A DNA stretch of 64,000 bases from an uncultured Pelagibacteraceae bacterium (lineage in GTDB: Bacteria; Pseudomonadota; Alphaproteobacteria; Pelagibacterales; Pelagibacteraceae). The notes beneath the pieces are model-generated. The model saw only the letters and a list, made by a program, of their open reading frames with translations, searched no databases and was not told the origin of the DNA. The DNA lies in NCBI GenBank assembly GCA_913050185.1, contig CAJXBA010000002.1, forward strand, positions 17,137-81,136, given 5' to 3'. Positions 16,180 to 26,300 of this stretch are shown here, in pieces (within the stretch, counting starts at the first letter, position 1; every line of letters begins with the position of its first letter). The position numbers were made by a program, and so were the translations under genes.

Positions 16180-18543
16180 ATGAATATTGATCGAAAAACT
16201 AATAATCAATCAAGTCATCTGGAAAAATTTGATGAAGACGGAGGTTCTAGAAAAAATCTTCGTGGGTGGAATTTAAAATTAGCAGCTACGGTTGCTATAA
16301 CCTGGTCATTATTTCAATTATGGTATGCATCTCCTTTACCTTTCATCTTAGATTTTGGTAAAATTATAGATGTTCCGGCTAGAGCAATTCATTTAGCTTT
16401 TGGAATGATTTTATGTTTTTTAATTTATCCAACCTTTAAATCGAAAAAAAAATCGAAAATACCTATTTCGGATTTTATCTTAGCTTTCATATCACTTTTA
16501 GTGACCTTATATATTTTTTTTGGTTACGTAGATTTGGTTCATCGTCAAGGAATTTTAGCTAAAATTGAACTCGGATCACTTACCATACCTTATGAAGTAA
16601 TTATTGGGGCAACTGGTATTATTCTTTTATTAGAGGCGACACGAAGAGCTATAGGAATTCCCTTGGTAACAATAGCTCTTATTTTCTTACTTTTTTCAGT
16701 TTTTGGTCAATCAATGCCATATTTAATTTCACATCAAGGTTTATCTATTACAAGGTTAGTCGGATACCATTGGTTTGGCGGAGAAGCAATTTTTGGCATT
16801 CCAATAAGTGTTTCGGTTAGTTTTATTTTTTTATTTGTTTTATTTGGAGCTATTTTGGATGCGGCTGGTGGAGGAAAATATTTCTTAAATCTAGCTTTTG
16901 CTCTGGTTGGAAAAATGAGAGGTGGACCTGCAAAAGCGGCCATTCTTGCTTCAGGACTTACAGGATTAATTTCCGGATCATCAGTAGCCAATACTGTTAC
17001 AACAGGAACTTTTACAATTCCCATTATGAAAAAAACTGGTCTTCCAGCGGTCAAAGCTGGGGCCATAGAAGTTGCAGCTTCTGTGAATGGCCAAATAATG
17101 CCACCCATTATGGGAGCGGCAGCTTTTGTCATGGCAGAATTGTTAGGAATTTCTTACTTTACTGTAATCACTCACGCAATATTGCCAGCCGTTATATGTT
17201 ATATAGCTCTTTTTTATATTTCGCATCTTGAATCTGTTAAATTAAACATCAAAGGATTACCGGACGATCAAATTCCAGCACTTGGAAAAACTTTTTTTAG
17301 TGGAATACATTTTTTAATTCCAATTTTTATTTTAATCGACCTTCTTTTGATTGAGAGATGGACAGCAGCTTCATCAGTATTTTATTCCATTCTTTCACTA
17401 ATGATTATTATTATTGTTAGAGAAGTATTAGCGGCAAAAAAAAATCACCTCAACTTATTTGATGGATTAAAATTAGGAATTAATGAAATAATTGCTGGTC
17501 TAGAAAAGGGTGCGATCAACATGGTTAGTGTTGCCATTGCCATTGCAACAGCAGGAATTATTGTGGGAGCAGTAGCTTCTACTGGATTGAGCAATAATTT
17601 AATTGTAGTTGTTGAAGCAATTGCTGGTGATAATATAATTATATTATTAGCGTTAACCGCTATTCTTTGTATTGTTTTGGGCATGGGTTTGCCCACAACG
17701 GCAAATTATCTTGTTGTTGCAGCCTTAATGTCCCATGTTGTAGTAGAGGTGGCAGGAGCTTCTGGATATGTTTTTCCTTTAATAGCGGTGCATTTATACG
17801 TTTTTTATTTTGGCTTAATGGCTGACGTTACCCCACCTGTGGGTTTAGCATCTTATGCGGCTTCTGCAATATCGAAAGCGGATCCTATAAAAACTGGTAT
17901 CCAAGCATTCTGGTATGAATCGAGAACGGCAATATTGCCTGTGGTTTTCATATTTAACAATGAACTTTTACTTATAGGAATTGAAAATTTTTGGCATGGC
18001 TTAATGATACTGGGAACTTCATTAATTGCTATACTAGTTTTTTCATCTGCAACACAAGGTTGGTTTATAAATAAATTAAAATGGTATGAAATAATAATTT
18101 TTATTCTGATTTCCTTATCACTATTTAGACCTGGCTATATACTTGATAAATTTTATCCAAAATACGAATATTCTCAATTGCAGTCAAAAAATTTAGAGCT
18201 AATAAATTTAAAACCAGATCGCGACGTTCATATCAAAATTACTAGAAGAACAGGGTATGGCGATAGATACAAACTTTTTATAATTAAAAAAAACAGCTTT
18301 ACAAAAAATTATTCACTAGAGGATTATGGTATTAGTCTTGTTGATCAAGAAGGCAGAATGACAATAGACACACTTAAATGGAAAGGTATTGCAAAAAAAT
18401 CGGGCATTGAAAGCGGTGACGTGATAAGTGAATTTAAAATTGAAATTTTAGAAAGACCTAATAAGGCAATAGTTTATCCTTTTGCTTTACTGATATTGTT
18501 TATTTTTGGATATTTAAATTACAAAAGAAAACCTACTTTATAG
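16180..18543 (+). CDS. TAXI-type TRAP transporter fused permease (DctQM)
   Basis: 787 residues. The first four or so membrane segments correspond to the small DctQ subunit and the next dozen to DctM, fused as in TAXI systems. DctM motifs are SGSSVANTVTTGTFTIPIMKK, GQIMPPIMGAAAFVMAE, LGMGLPTTANYLV and ADVTPPVGLASYAA. A soluble C-terminal region at about 650-765 contains a PDZ-like stretch (WKGIAKKSGIESGDVISEF), as in the DUF3394 extension of alphaproteobacterial homologues, and then a last membrane segment. It drives sodium- or proton-coupled uptake. Expression depends on read-through of the terminator or a promoter hidden in it. Confidence 0.92.
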   Translation: MNIDRKTNNQSSHLEKFDEDGGSRKNLRGWNLKLAATVAITWSLFQLWYASPLPFILDFGKIIDVPARAIHLAFGMILCFLIYPTFKSKKKSKIPISDFILAFISLLVTLYIFFGYVDLVHRQGILAKIELGSLTIPYEVIIGATGIILLLEATRRAIGIPLVTIALIFLLFSVFGQSMPYLISHQGLSITRLVGYHWFGGEAIFGIPISVSVSFIFLFVLFGAILDAAGGGKYFLNLAFALVGKMRGGPAKAAILASGLTGLISGSSVANTVTTGTFTIPIMKKTGLPAVKAGAIEVAASVNGQIMPPIMGAAAFVMAELLGISYFTVITHAILPAVICYIALFYISHLESVKLNIKGLPDDQIPALGKTFFSGIHFLIPIFILIDLLLIERWTAASSVFYSILSLMIIIIVREVLAAKKNHLNLFDGLKLGINEIIAGLEKGAINMVSVAIAIATAGIIVGAVASTGLSNNLIVVVEAIAGDNIIILLALTAILCIVLGMGLPTTANYLVVAALMSHVVVEVAGASGYVFPLIAVHLYVFYFGLMADVTPPVGLASYAASAISKADPIKTGIQAFWYESRTAILPVVFIFNNELLLIGIENFWHGLMILGTSLIAILVFSSATQGWFINKLKWYEIIIFILISLSLFRPGYILDKFYPKYEYSQLQSKNLELINLKPDRDVHIKITRRTGYGDRYKLFIIKKNSFTKNYSLEDYGISLVDQEGRMTIDTLKWKGIAKKSGIESGDVISEFKIEILERPNKAIVYPFALLILFIFGYLNYKRKPTL

Positions 18544-18544
18544 C

Positions 18545-18967
18545 TTATTTTTCTACTGCACTAGGCAATTTCTTATTCAAAATTTTCCATACACCTGAAG
18601 CTGTAGCAACAATTTTTTTTTCAACAAATAGTTCACAAGTTAAAAAAACCATCGAATTAGTTTTTTTTTGAATTTTTGTTTTTCCAAATAGATCTTCTCC
18701 CAATTGAATAGCGGAAATAAATTTTAATTCTAACGAAATAGTAACACACGGATTACCATCAGCTGATCTATGCGCCGCCGTACCGACTCCAGAATCAACT
18801 AAAGCTGCAATAAAACCACCATGTGTAATTCCGGCGGTATTAAGATGATTTTCTTTGATAGTTGTTTTGAAATGATATTCGTTTTCCGAAATAGTTTTAA
18901 ATAATATTCCACCATTATGTTTCATAAAACCTGATTTAAGGCTTATCTGTTCAAATTCATTACTCAT
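18545..18967 (-). CDS. PaaI-family hotdog thioesterase
   Basis: 140 residues from the ATG at 18967. A longer frame back to 19063 adds 32 residues unlike the family, so I use the internal start. LNTAGITHGGFIAALVDSGVGTAAH is the hotdog active-site helix (HGG and the catalytic acidic residue in VDSG), and CVTISLELKFISAIQ is the second strand. Such enzymes hydrolyse acyl-CoA thioesters. It is convergent with the permease at a 1-nt gap. Confidence 0.87.
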   Translation of the reverse strand: MSNEFEQISLKSGFMKHNGGILFKTISENEYHFKTTIKENHLNTAGITHGGFIAALVDSGVGTAAHRSADGNPCVTISLELKFISAIQLGEDLFGKTKIQKKTNSMVFLTCELFVEKKIVATASGVWKILNKKLPSAVEK

Positions 18968-19094
18968 AAATATTATAATATTAGTGTTAAAATTATTATA
19001 AATAATACTATTAAGACCAAGAAACAAACAACTGCCTTTTGTAAAGACATATGTGTCAACCATTTAAAATTCATAGTTAGTCTTCAACATTTTT

Positions 19095-19171
19095 TGGCGC
19101 GCCTGCTAGGATTCGAACCCAGAACCTCCTGGTCCGTAGCCAAGCGCTCTATCCAATTGAGCTACAGGCGC
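19095..19171 (-). tRNA. tRNA-Arg (anticodon ACG)
   Basis: 77 nt on the minus strand with CCA encoded. The acceptor GCGCCTG pairs with CAGGCGC, the anticodon arm is CTTGG-CTACGGA-CCAGG, and the T arm is standard with GTTCGAATC. The anticodon ACG would be edited to ICG and read CGN codons. Confidence 0.93.
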
Positions 19172-19451
19172 TCAATGTTTTTCTATCAAAGAATGTCTAT
19201 TATTTAAAGTGTATTTCTATAAATTTATTTCGAATGCTAATAATGCTTGATGTTGCGGGATAATGGAAATGGTAAAACACTATATGTGAAAGGATTAATT
19301 TTTTTTGAATATTTTTTTAAAATTAATTTTTGTATCCAAAACTTTGCATCTAAATTTTGGGATCTATACTGTAGTGGTTTTTCAATATTTTTTATAATAA
19401 ATGTCATACTTGAACTATCATTAATTACATGGCTGAAAAGAGATAAAATTG
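19172..19451. other. Gene-free stretch upstream of the lipoyl gene
   Basis: About 280 nt, strongly AT-rich. The only open frame (from 19247) has no ribosome site and an unnatural Phe/Ile-rich translation. I see no repeat, RNA fold or recognisable gene. Confidence 0.5.
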
Positions 19452-19460
19452 TGTTATAAT
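19452..19460 (+). promoter_or_regulatory. Extended -10 promoter of the lipoyl gene
   Basis: TGTTATAAT is a perfect extended -10 element (TGN plus TATAAT). It ends 13 nt before the ATG at 19474, predicting a leader of only about 7 nt. No good -35 box is seen, as is usual for extended -10 promoters. Confidence 0.6.
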
Positions 19461-19473
19461 TAAAACATAAATC

Positions 19474-20031
19474 ATGATTACCCAGATAATTGTTCCCGAT
19501 ATTGGTGATTTTAAAGATTTTGAAATTATTGAAATTTTGGTTAAGTCTGGAGATGTAGTTAAAAAAAATGACTCAATTGTTACTCTTGAAAGCGACAAAT
19601 CAAGCATGGAGATTCCCTCACCTTTTACTGGAAAAATTTCTACATTAAAAGTTAAATTGGGAGACAAGGTATCAAAAGGAAGTATTTTAGCTTTAATTGT
19701 AAGTAGAGAAAAAATTAAAAAAGAATCTATAAAACAAAAAAATGAAAAAGCAAAACTAACCGCTAAGAAAGAGATTTTACCAGAGACTGAAAAAATTATT
19801 AAAGAAGCTGAATCAGCTATAACTCAAGAACTAATAAAAAAACCAGTAATTCAAGAATACGAGATAAGTGATATATTGGGTGCGGTAGATAGTATTTCTA
19901 AAATAGAGAAAAAAAAGAATAAAATAGTAGAAAAAAAAGGTTCTGTTGATAAAGATGATGTTTTAACTCTCAACAATCAAGTAAAAACAAAAAAAAGTGA
20001 AATCCTTGTTCTTAACCGAACGATTGAATAA
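19474..20031 (+). CDS. Orphan lipoyl-domain protein
   Basis: 185 residues. Residues 1-78 are a complete lipoyl/biotinyl domain: IIVPDIGDFKDFEIIEILVKSGD, the lipoylation lysine in ESDKSSMEI (Lys near 48), then FTGKISTLKVKLGDKVSKG. This resembles the N-terminal domain of the pyruvate dehydrogenase E2 subunit. The E3-binding and acyltransferase domains are missing. They are replaced by a Lys/Glu-rich, low-complexity tail to residue 185 with no recognised fold. It may be a free lipoyl carrier, or an E2 remnant that acquired a tail. No dehydrogenase genes are adjacent. Confidence 0.75.
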   Translation: MITQIIVPDIGDFKDFEIIEILVKSGDVVKKNDSIVTLESDKSSMEIPSPFTGKISTLKVKLGDKVSKGSILALIVSREKIKKESIKQKNEKAKLTAKKEILPETEKIIKEAESAITQELIKKPVIQEYEISDILGAVDSISKIEKKKNKIVEKKGSVDKDDVLTLNNQVKTKKSEILVLNRTIE

Positions 20032-20118
20032 TATATTGAAACTTTTAATTAAAAAAACCACTTAAAATAAAGTCTTGAAAAGATTTTGCCTATAAATTAG
20101 CGATATAGTTATAGTTCT

Positions 20119-21012
20119 ATGAAAAAGACAATATCGTTTACTTGTTTAATTATTTGTACTTTAATTTGGGGAACAACATTCGTTGCCCAAGATACAGGAA
20201 TGGATAATATAGGCCCATTTACTTTCAATTCTACACGTTTTTTTGTTGCTTTTTTAGCGGTTTCACCATTCGTTTTTTTATTTGAGAAAAAAAAAATAAT
20301 TACACAAATAAAAAATAATATAAACCAATTCACTAAACTTATGATACCCGTCGGAGTATTTTTATTTTTAGGAACTGTATTTCAACAAGTTTCATTACTT
20401 TATACTAATGTGGCAAATTCTGCTTTCTTTACAATTTTTTATGTACCGATGGTTCCAATCATAATTTATTTTATATTTTCCGAAAAATTACACTGGTCCA
20501 TATGGCCCTCTGTGGTAGCGTGTGTCGCCGGAGGTTATTTTTTGAGCAATATGAGTGATGCCGCAATCCGGTTTGGTGATGGTTTGGTATTGATTGGCGC
20601 TTTATTTTGGGCATTGCATATTATTTATATAGGAAAATTGGTTAAAAAATTCGACCTACCTTTCTTTATTGCCTTGTTTCAAAATCTATTAGTCGCAATA
20701 TTATCTTTTTTATTAGTGATTGTATTTGAAGAAATTGATTTTTCTAAAATTAGATTAGAAACATTTGAAATTTTGTTTGCAGGAATTTTATCGGGAGGAG
20801 CAGCATTCGTTTTACAACTTTTTGGTCAAAGAAATATTCCACCAGCACCCGCAGCAATCGTTATGTCACTCGAGGGTGTTTTTGCAGCAATTGCTGCGTG
20901 GATAATTTTAAGTCAAATTTTAGATTTTAATAATATTATAGGTTGTACGCTAATACTTGGTGGTGTTTTGTTATCCCAACTTGTTCCGATTTATGAAAAA
21001 AATTATAAGTAA
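20119..21012 (+). CDS. EamA/DMT-superfamily transporter
   Basis: 297 residues with about ten membrane segments in two EamA repeats. The first starts LIICTLIWGTTFVAQD and the second GLVLIGALFWALHIIYIG; the end QRNIPPAPAAIVMSLEGVFAAIAAW is typical of RhaT/YdcZ-like exporters. The substrate is unknown. Its last 10 bases overlap the end of uppP on the other strand. Confidence 0.85.
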   Translation: MKKTISFTCLIICTLIWGTTFVAQDTGMDNIGPFTFNSTRFFVAFLAVSPFVFLFEKKKIITQIKNNINQFTKLMIPVGVFLFLGTVFQQVSLLYTNVANSAFFTIFYVPMVPIIIYFIFSEKLHWSIWPSVVACVAGGYFLSNMSDAAIRFGDGLVLIGALFWALHIIYIGKLVKKFDLPFFIALFQNLLVAILSFLLVIVFEEIDFSKIRLETFEILFAGILSGGAAFVLQLFGQRNIPPAPAAIVMSLEGVFAAIAAWIILSQILDFNNIIGCTLILGGVLLSQLVPIYEKNYK

Positions 21013-21770
21013 ACAATAAACAGTATTAGCAGCGAAAGAAAGATTCTGTAGATTACAAATACATTTAAGTTAAATTTTCTAATATAATTTAAAAAAAGTG
21101 CAATCGTAAAATATGAAAAAATAGATGAAAATATTACAGCAATAATTGCTAAAAAATTAAGTTCGGCACTCTCCACTTTGTATATATTATAAATTCCCAA
21201 TACGCTAGCTGCAGCCAAAGTTGGAATTGATAAAAAAAATGAAATTTTTGCAGAATCAAATCTACTAAATCCTAAAAACCTTCCCGAAGTAATTGTAATA
21301 CCCGATCTACTGACCCCGGGTATCAAAGATATGATTTGAAATAAACCGATTATAATTGCCGATTTATTAGTAAAACCAGTGATAATATTTTTATTACTTT
21401 TTGTTTTATCGCTAATATATAAGATTATACCAAAAATTAAAGTTGTCCATCCAATGATTTCTAAGTTTCTTAAATGATTGATTAATCCGGTTTGATAAAG
21501 AACGTAACCTACTGGGATTATTGGAATAGTTCCTATGAGAATTTTTATTAAAAATTTTTTATTTTGAATAAAATTATATAAATCTTTTCTAAAATAAAAT
21601 ATGATTGCTATTAATGACCCAAGGTGTAGACAGATATCGATTAGTAAATTTTGATTATTGAATTCATAATACCTGGAAATTAAAACAAAGTGGGCCGCAG
21701 AACTTATCGGCAAAAATTCAGAAACACCCTGGATTAGTGCCAAAATCAAAATTTCTATGGAGGAAAGCAT
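21003..21770 (-). CDS. uppP: Undecaprenyl-diphosphatase
   Basis: 255 residues with about eight membrane segments. The two catalytic motifs are EFLPISSAAHF near residue 18 and PGVSRSGITITSGRFLGF near 150. The enzyme dephosphorylates undecaprenyl diphosphate to recycle the lipid carrier for peptidoglycan and other envelope polymers. It is convergent with the DMT gene and divergent from gltD. Confidence 0.93.
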   Translation of the reverse strand: MLSSIEILILALIQGVSEFLPISSAAHFVLISRYYEFNNQNLLIDICLHLGSLIAIIFYFRKDLYNFIQNKKFLIKILIGTIPIIPVGYVLYQTGLINHLRNLEIIGWTTLIFGIILYISDKTKSNKNIITGFTNKSAIIIGLFQIISLIPGVSRSGITITSGRFLGFSRFDSAKISFFLSIPTLAAASVLGIYNIYKVESAELNFLAIIAVIFSSIFSYFTIALFLNYIRKFNLNVFVIYRIFLSLLILFIVYL

Positions 21771-21859
21771 CTAAAAACAAGTATCGCATACCAGATATGC
21801 AAATTAAATCACAAATTTGTTGGATTATTGAAATTATAGGTCAATGCTTATGTCCTAAA

Positions 21860-21874
21860 AAGGCTTTAAGCCTT
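21860..21874 (+). promoter_or_regulatory. Small palindrome in the gltD leader
   Basis: AAGGCT-TTA-AGCCTT is a perfect 6-bp inverted repeat about 40 nt before the gltD start, in the 144-nt gap shared with uppP. It could be an operator half-site pair or a short RNA hairpin. No T run follows, so it is not a clear terminator. Confidence 0.3.
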
Positions 21875-21914
21875 ATTTATCTTAGTATAAAAGCAATAAA
21901 TACAGAAATAGACC

Positions 21915-23354
21915 ATGTCAAACAAAATGCTTAAATTTGTAGAAATAGATCAAGAAACGCCGAACAAAAGAACAGCAGATCAAAGAGTGGACGATTTTAA
22001 AGAAATTTACGATCGATTTATTCTTGATATGGTCAAACAACAATCAAGCAGATGTTCTCAATGTGGAATTCCTTTCTGTCAGATTCATTGTCCCTTACAA
22101 AATAATATTCCAGATTGGTTAAAATTGGCATCTGAAAATAGATTCGAAGAAGCGCAAGAATTAGCTCACAGCACTAATAATATGCCAGAAGTCTGTGGAA
22201 GAATTTGTCCGCAAGATCTTTTGTGTGAGGGAAATTGTGTCATTGAACAGTCTGGACATGGAACAGTTACAATAGGATCTGTTGAAAAATACGTAGCTGA
22301 TATTGCATGGGAAAAAGGATGGATTAAACCAATTAAAGTTTTAAAAAATATAGACCAATCTGTCGGTATTATTGGAGCAGGTCCCGCAGGAATAACGTGT
22401 GCAGAGGAACTCAGAAAATTAGGCTACAAAGTTACTATATACGATAGATATGATCGACCAGGTGGGTTATTAATTTATGGGATACCTAATTTTAAATTAG
22501 AAAAATTTGTTGTTGAAAGAAGAACAAATCTTTTAAAACTCGGGGGAATCAATTTTCAACAAAATATTGAAGTTGGTAAAACTATATCACTTGATGAGCT
22601 TAAAATAAAACATGATGCAATTCTGATTGCCGCAGGAGTTTATAAACCTAGAGAAGCAGATTTACCTGGCAATGATTTAAAAAATATATTTTCAGCTTTA
22701 AAGTTTCTGACGGCATCAAATCGAAAAGGATTAGGAGATAAAGTAATAGATTTTGACAATGGAATTCTTAGCGCTGAAAAAAAAGACGTTATAGTAATCG
22801 GAGGTGGCGATACCGCGATGGATTGTGTGAGGACTGCTGTGAGACAGAATGCAAAATCAGTAAAATGTTTGTATAGACGAGACAAAGAAAATATGCCGGG
22901 TTCAGCAAGAGAAGTTTGTAACGCTAAAGAAGAAGGTGTTGAATTTATTTGGCTTTCAAATTTAAAAAAGTTTATTGGTACAGAAAAAATTTCGTCAGTT
23001 CTTATAGAAAAAATGAAACTTGGTCAGCCTGATTCATCAGGGAGAAAAAAACCAGAGTCCATTCCAAACTCTCAATTTGAAATTAAAGCCGACATGGCTA
23101 TTAAAGCTCTAGGTTTTGATCCTGAAAATTTGCCAAAATTATTTAATTGTCCTGATCTGTTAGTTTCCAAATGGGGTACAATAAAAATTAATTTAAAAAC
23201 TATGGAAACAAGCCTTCCCGGTGTTTTTGCCGCTGGAGATATAGTAAGAGGTGCATCTCTGGTAGTTTGGGCGATTAAAGATGGCAGAGATGCAGCGACT
23301 GCAATTAACAAATATCTAGAACTCAAGCGAAAAAGTAAAACAAAAGCTGCATAA
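21915..23354 (+). CDS. gltD: Glutamate synthase (NADPH) small subunit
   Basis: 479 residues. The N-terminal iron-sulfur domain has Cys at 47, 50, 55 and 59 and at 94, 98, 104 and 108. The FAD loop is IIGAGPAGITCAEEL at 152-166, and the NADPH loop is VIGGGDTAMDCVRTA. The FAD-dependent end is VFAAGDIVRGASLVVWAIKDGR. GltD passes NADPH electrons to GltB for making two glutamates from glutamine and 2-oxoglutarate. gltB starts 1 nt after the stop, so the genes are translationally linked. Confidence 0.95.
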   Translation: MSNKMLKFVEIDQETPNKRTADQRVDDFKEIYDRFILDMVKQQSSRCSQCGIPFCQIHCPLQNNIPDWLKLASENRFEEAQELAHSTNNMPEVCGRICPQDLLCEGNCVIEQSGHGTVTIGSVEKYVADIAWEKGWIKPIKVLKNIDQSVGIIGAGPAGITCAEELRKLGYKVTIYDRYDRPGGLLIYGIPNFKLEKFVVERRTNLLKLGGINFQQNIEVGKTISLDELKIKHDAILIAAGVYKPREADLPGNDLKNIFSALKFLTASNRKGLGDKVIDFDNGILSAEKKDVIVIGGGDTAMDCVRTAVRQNAKSVKCLYRRDKENMPGSAREVCNAKEEGVEFIWLSNLKKFIGTEKISSVLIEKMKLGQPDSSGRKKPESIPNSQFEIKADMAIKALGFDPENLPKLFNCPDLLVSKWGTIKINLKTMETSLPGVFAAGDIVRGASLVVWAIKDGRDAATAINKYLELKRKSKTKAA

Positions 23355-23355
23355 A

Positions 23356-26300
23356 ATGAATCTGTATAACAAGAATTTAAAAAAGTTGATTGAAGGAAAT
23401 GTTTACAATCCTAATTTTGAACATGATGCTTGTGGAGTTGGTTTGGTTGTATCAACAGAAGGCAAGAGATCAAGAAAAGTAGTTGAATTTGGAATAGAGG
23501 CCTTAAAAGCTGTTTGGCATCGTGGAGCTGTAGATGCTGATGGCAAAACAGGAGACGGAGCTGGTATTCATATAGAAATCTCAGATAATTTTTTTAAAGA
23601 AAGGATCGAAAATGCGGGCCGCAGACATGAAGAAGGCACAATTTGTGTTGGTATGATTTTTCTGCCAAGAAACGACTATGCTTCTCAAGAAAAATGTAAG
23701 ACTTTAATCGAAAATGAACTTCTAAATAAAAATTATTATATATACAGATGGAGGCAGGTTCCTGTTAATACTAGTGTGCTTGGTGTTAAGGCAGAGAATA
23801 ATAGACCCGAAATTGTTCAGGTAATTTTTAAGTCAAATATTGAAAATTTAGCAGATGAAGATCTTGAAAGAGATTTATTTGTTATAAGAAAAAGAATTGA
23901 AAAACAGTCTAGTATTTTGAAACTAAAAGATTTTTACATTTGCTCTTTCAGTTGTAGATCAATTATTTATAAAGGAATGTTTTTAGCAGAAAGTTTATCG
24001 AAATTTTATCCAGATTTGATGGATAAAAAATTTATTTCAAGATTTGCAATTTTTCACCAAAGATATTCTACCAATACTTTTCCAAGCTGGGATTTAGCTC
24101 AACCTTTCAGAATGTTGGCTCATAATGGAGAAATTAATACACTTAAAGGAAATATTAATTGGATGAAAATTCATGAACAAGATATGAGCAGTAAATTTTT
24201 TAATGACATTGAATCATTGAAGCCAGTTATTGCGGAAGGCAACTCAGATTCGGCAGCCCTAGACAATGTATTTGAGTTACTAGTTAGATCGGGAAAATCA
24301 GCTTTATTAACAAAACTTATGTTAATTCCTGACGCATGGTCTAAAAGAAGAAAAACTGTTTCAAAAACCCATCAACAATTATTTAACTTTTTAAACAGTA
24401 CTATCGAACCATGGGATGGGCCCGCAGCAATTTCAGCAACAGATGGTAAGTGGATTATTGCCGCAGAAGACAGAAACGGACTTCGTCCTTTAAGATATAC
24501 TGTATCCTCTGACAAGTTTTTATTTGCCGGATCAGAAACAGGAATGGTTTCAATTCCACAAGAAAAAATTATTTCCAAAGGAAGATTGGGACCGGGTCAA
24601 ATTATTGCAGTCGATTTAGATAAAGGAAAAGTTTATGATAGCAAAAGTATTAAAAATAAAGTTTCAAAAATTTACAAAAGATATAACAAGCAAATAGTAG
24701 ATTTAGATAAAAAATTTTGTGTTTCAAAAGAAAAGTTTGTTTACTCAAACAATGAACTGAGGCGAAGACAATATTTGGCTGGAATAAGTATTGAAGACCT
24801 AGAGTTTATCCTACATCCAATGGTTGAAGATTCAAAAGAAGCTGTTGGATCAATGGGCGACGATACACCCATAGCAGTATTATCAGATAGATACAGACCT
24901 TTATCACATTTTTTTAGACAAAACTTTAGTCAGGTAACAAATCCTCCAATTGATTCTTTAAGAGAAAACGAAGTTATGAGTTTAAGAACTCGTTTTGGGA
25001 ATTTGGGCAACATTCTTGATTTTGAAAATTTAACAGAAGATGATATTTATGTTTTAGAGAGTCCAATTTTATCTAATGCTCAGTCAGAAAAGTTTATTGA
25101 TTTTTTTAAAAAAAGTGTAAAAGTTTTAGACTGCACATTTAACATTCAAGGCGATCTAAAAGAAAGGTTAGATCAATTACGACTTGAAGCTGAAATTGCG
25201 GTCCGTGAAGGCTTAAAACATTTGATTTTGAGTGATAAAAAAATCGGTGAAAAAGAAGCTCCAATACCAATGGTATTAGCGATAGGTGCAATAAACTCAA
25301 GGCTTATTGAATTAGGTATTCGTAGCTTTGCTTCAATTAATGTTCAAACAGGAGAAGCTTTGGATACTCATTCTTTTGCTGTTTTACTGGGAGTTGGAGC
25401 CACTACTATTAATCCATATATCGCTATTGATTCAATACACCAAAGGCATGAAAAAAAATTATTTGAAAATCTTAGTTTTGAAGAATGTGTTCATCGATAT
25501 GTAAAATCTGTGGATAATGGTTTGTTAAAAATTATGTCTAAAATGGGCATTTCGATTTTAAGTGCCTATAGAGGAGGATGTAATTTCGAAGCGATTGGAT
25601 TGAGTAGATCAGTTGTAGCAGAGTATTTTCCAGAGATGATATCCCGAATTTCTGGCATCGGATATTTTGGAATTGAAAAAAAAATAAAAAAGTTACATAA
25701 AAAAACTTTCCAAAAAAATATATCAATACTTCCGATTGGAGGGATATATAAATATAGAAAAAACGGCGAAACTCATCAATTTCAAGGACAATTAATTCAT
25801 ACTTTACAACATGCGGTAACCACAAATTCATACGCAGCTTACAAAAAGTATACTGAAGGCATTTATAATTTACCCACAATTAATTTGAGAGATTTGTTAG
25901 AATTTAAAAAATTAAAAAATCCAATAAATGTTGAAGAAGTTGAATCTGTAGACAATCTAAGAAAAAGATTCGGAAGTGGAAGCATGTCTCACGGAGCTCT
26001 ATCCTCCGAAGCTCATAAAACCTTGGCAATTGGCATGAACAGAATAGGTGCTGCATCTTGTAGTGGCGAAGGAGGAGAAGATTCTAAAAGATTTGCAAAG
26101 ATGAAAAATGGCGATAGCTCTAACTCAAAAATAAAGCAAATTGCTTCCGCTAGATTTGGGGTAACCATTGAATACTTAAATAATTGTGATGAAATAGAAA
26201 TAAAAATAGCCCAAGGAGCCAAACCTGGAGAAGGAGGTCAATTACCTGGATTTAAAGTATCAAAAGAGATTGCAAAATTACGACACTCTACTCCTGGAGT

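Noticed and set aside
16734..17132. 132-residue minus-strand frame inside the TAXI permease
   Set aside because: It mirrors the permease coding sequence and shows the Pro/Ala/Thr bias typical of an antisense shadow.
18968..19063. 32-residue N-terminal extension of the thioesterase
   Set aside because: The residues have no hotdog-family counterpart, and the ATG at 18967 gives the normal family length.
19247..19459. 70-residue frame before the lipoyl gene
   Set aside because: No ribosome site, Phe/Ile-rich shadow-like composition, and it runs into the extended -10 promoter of the lipoyl gene.
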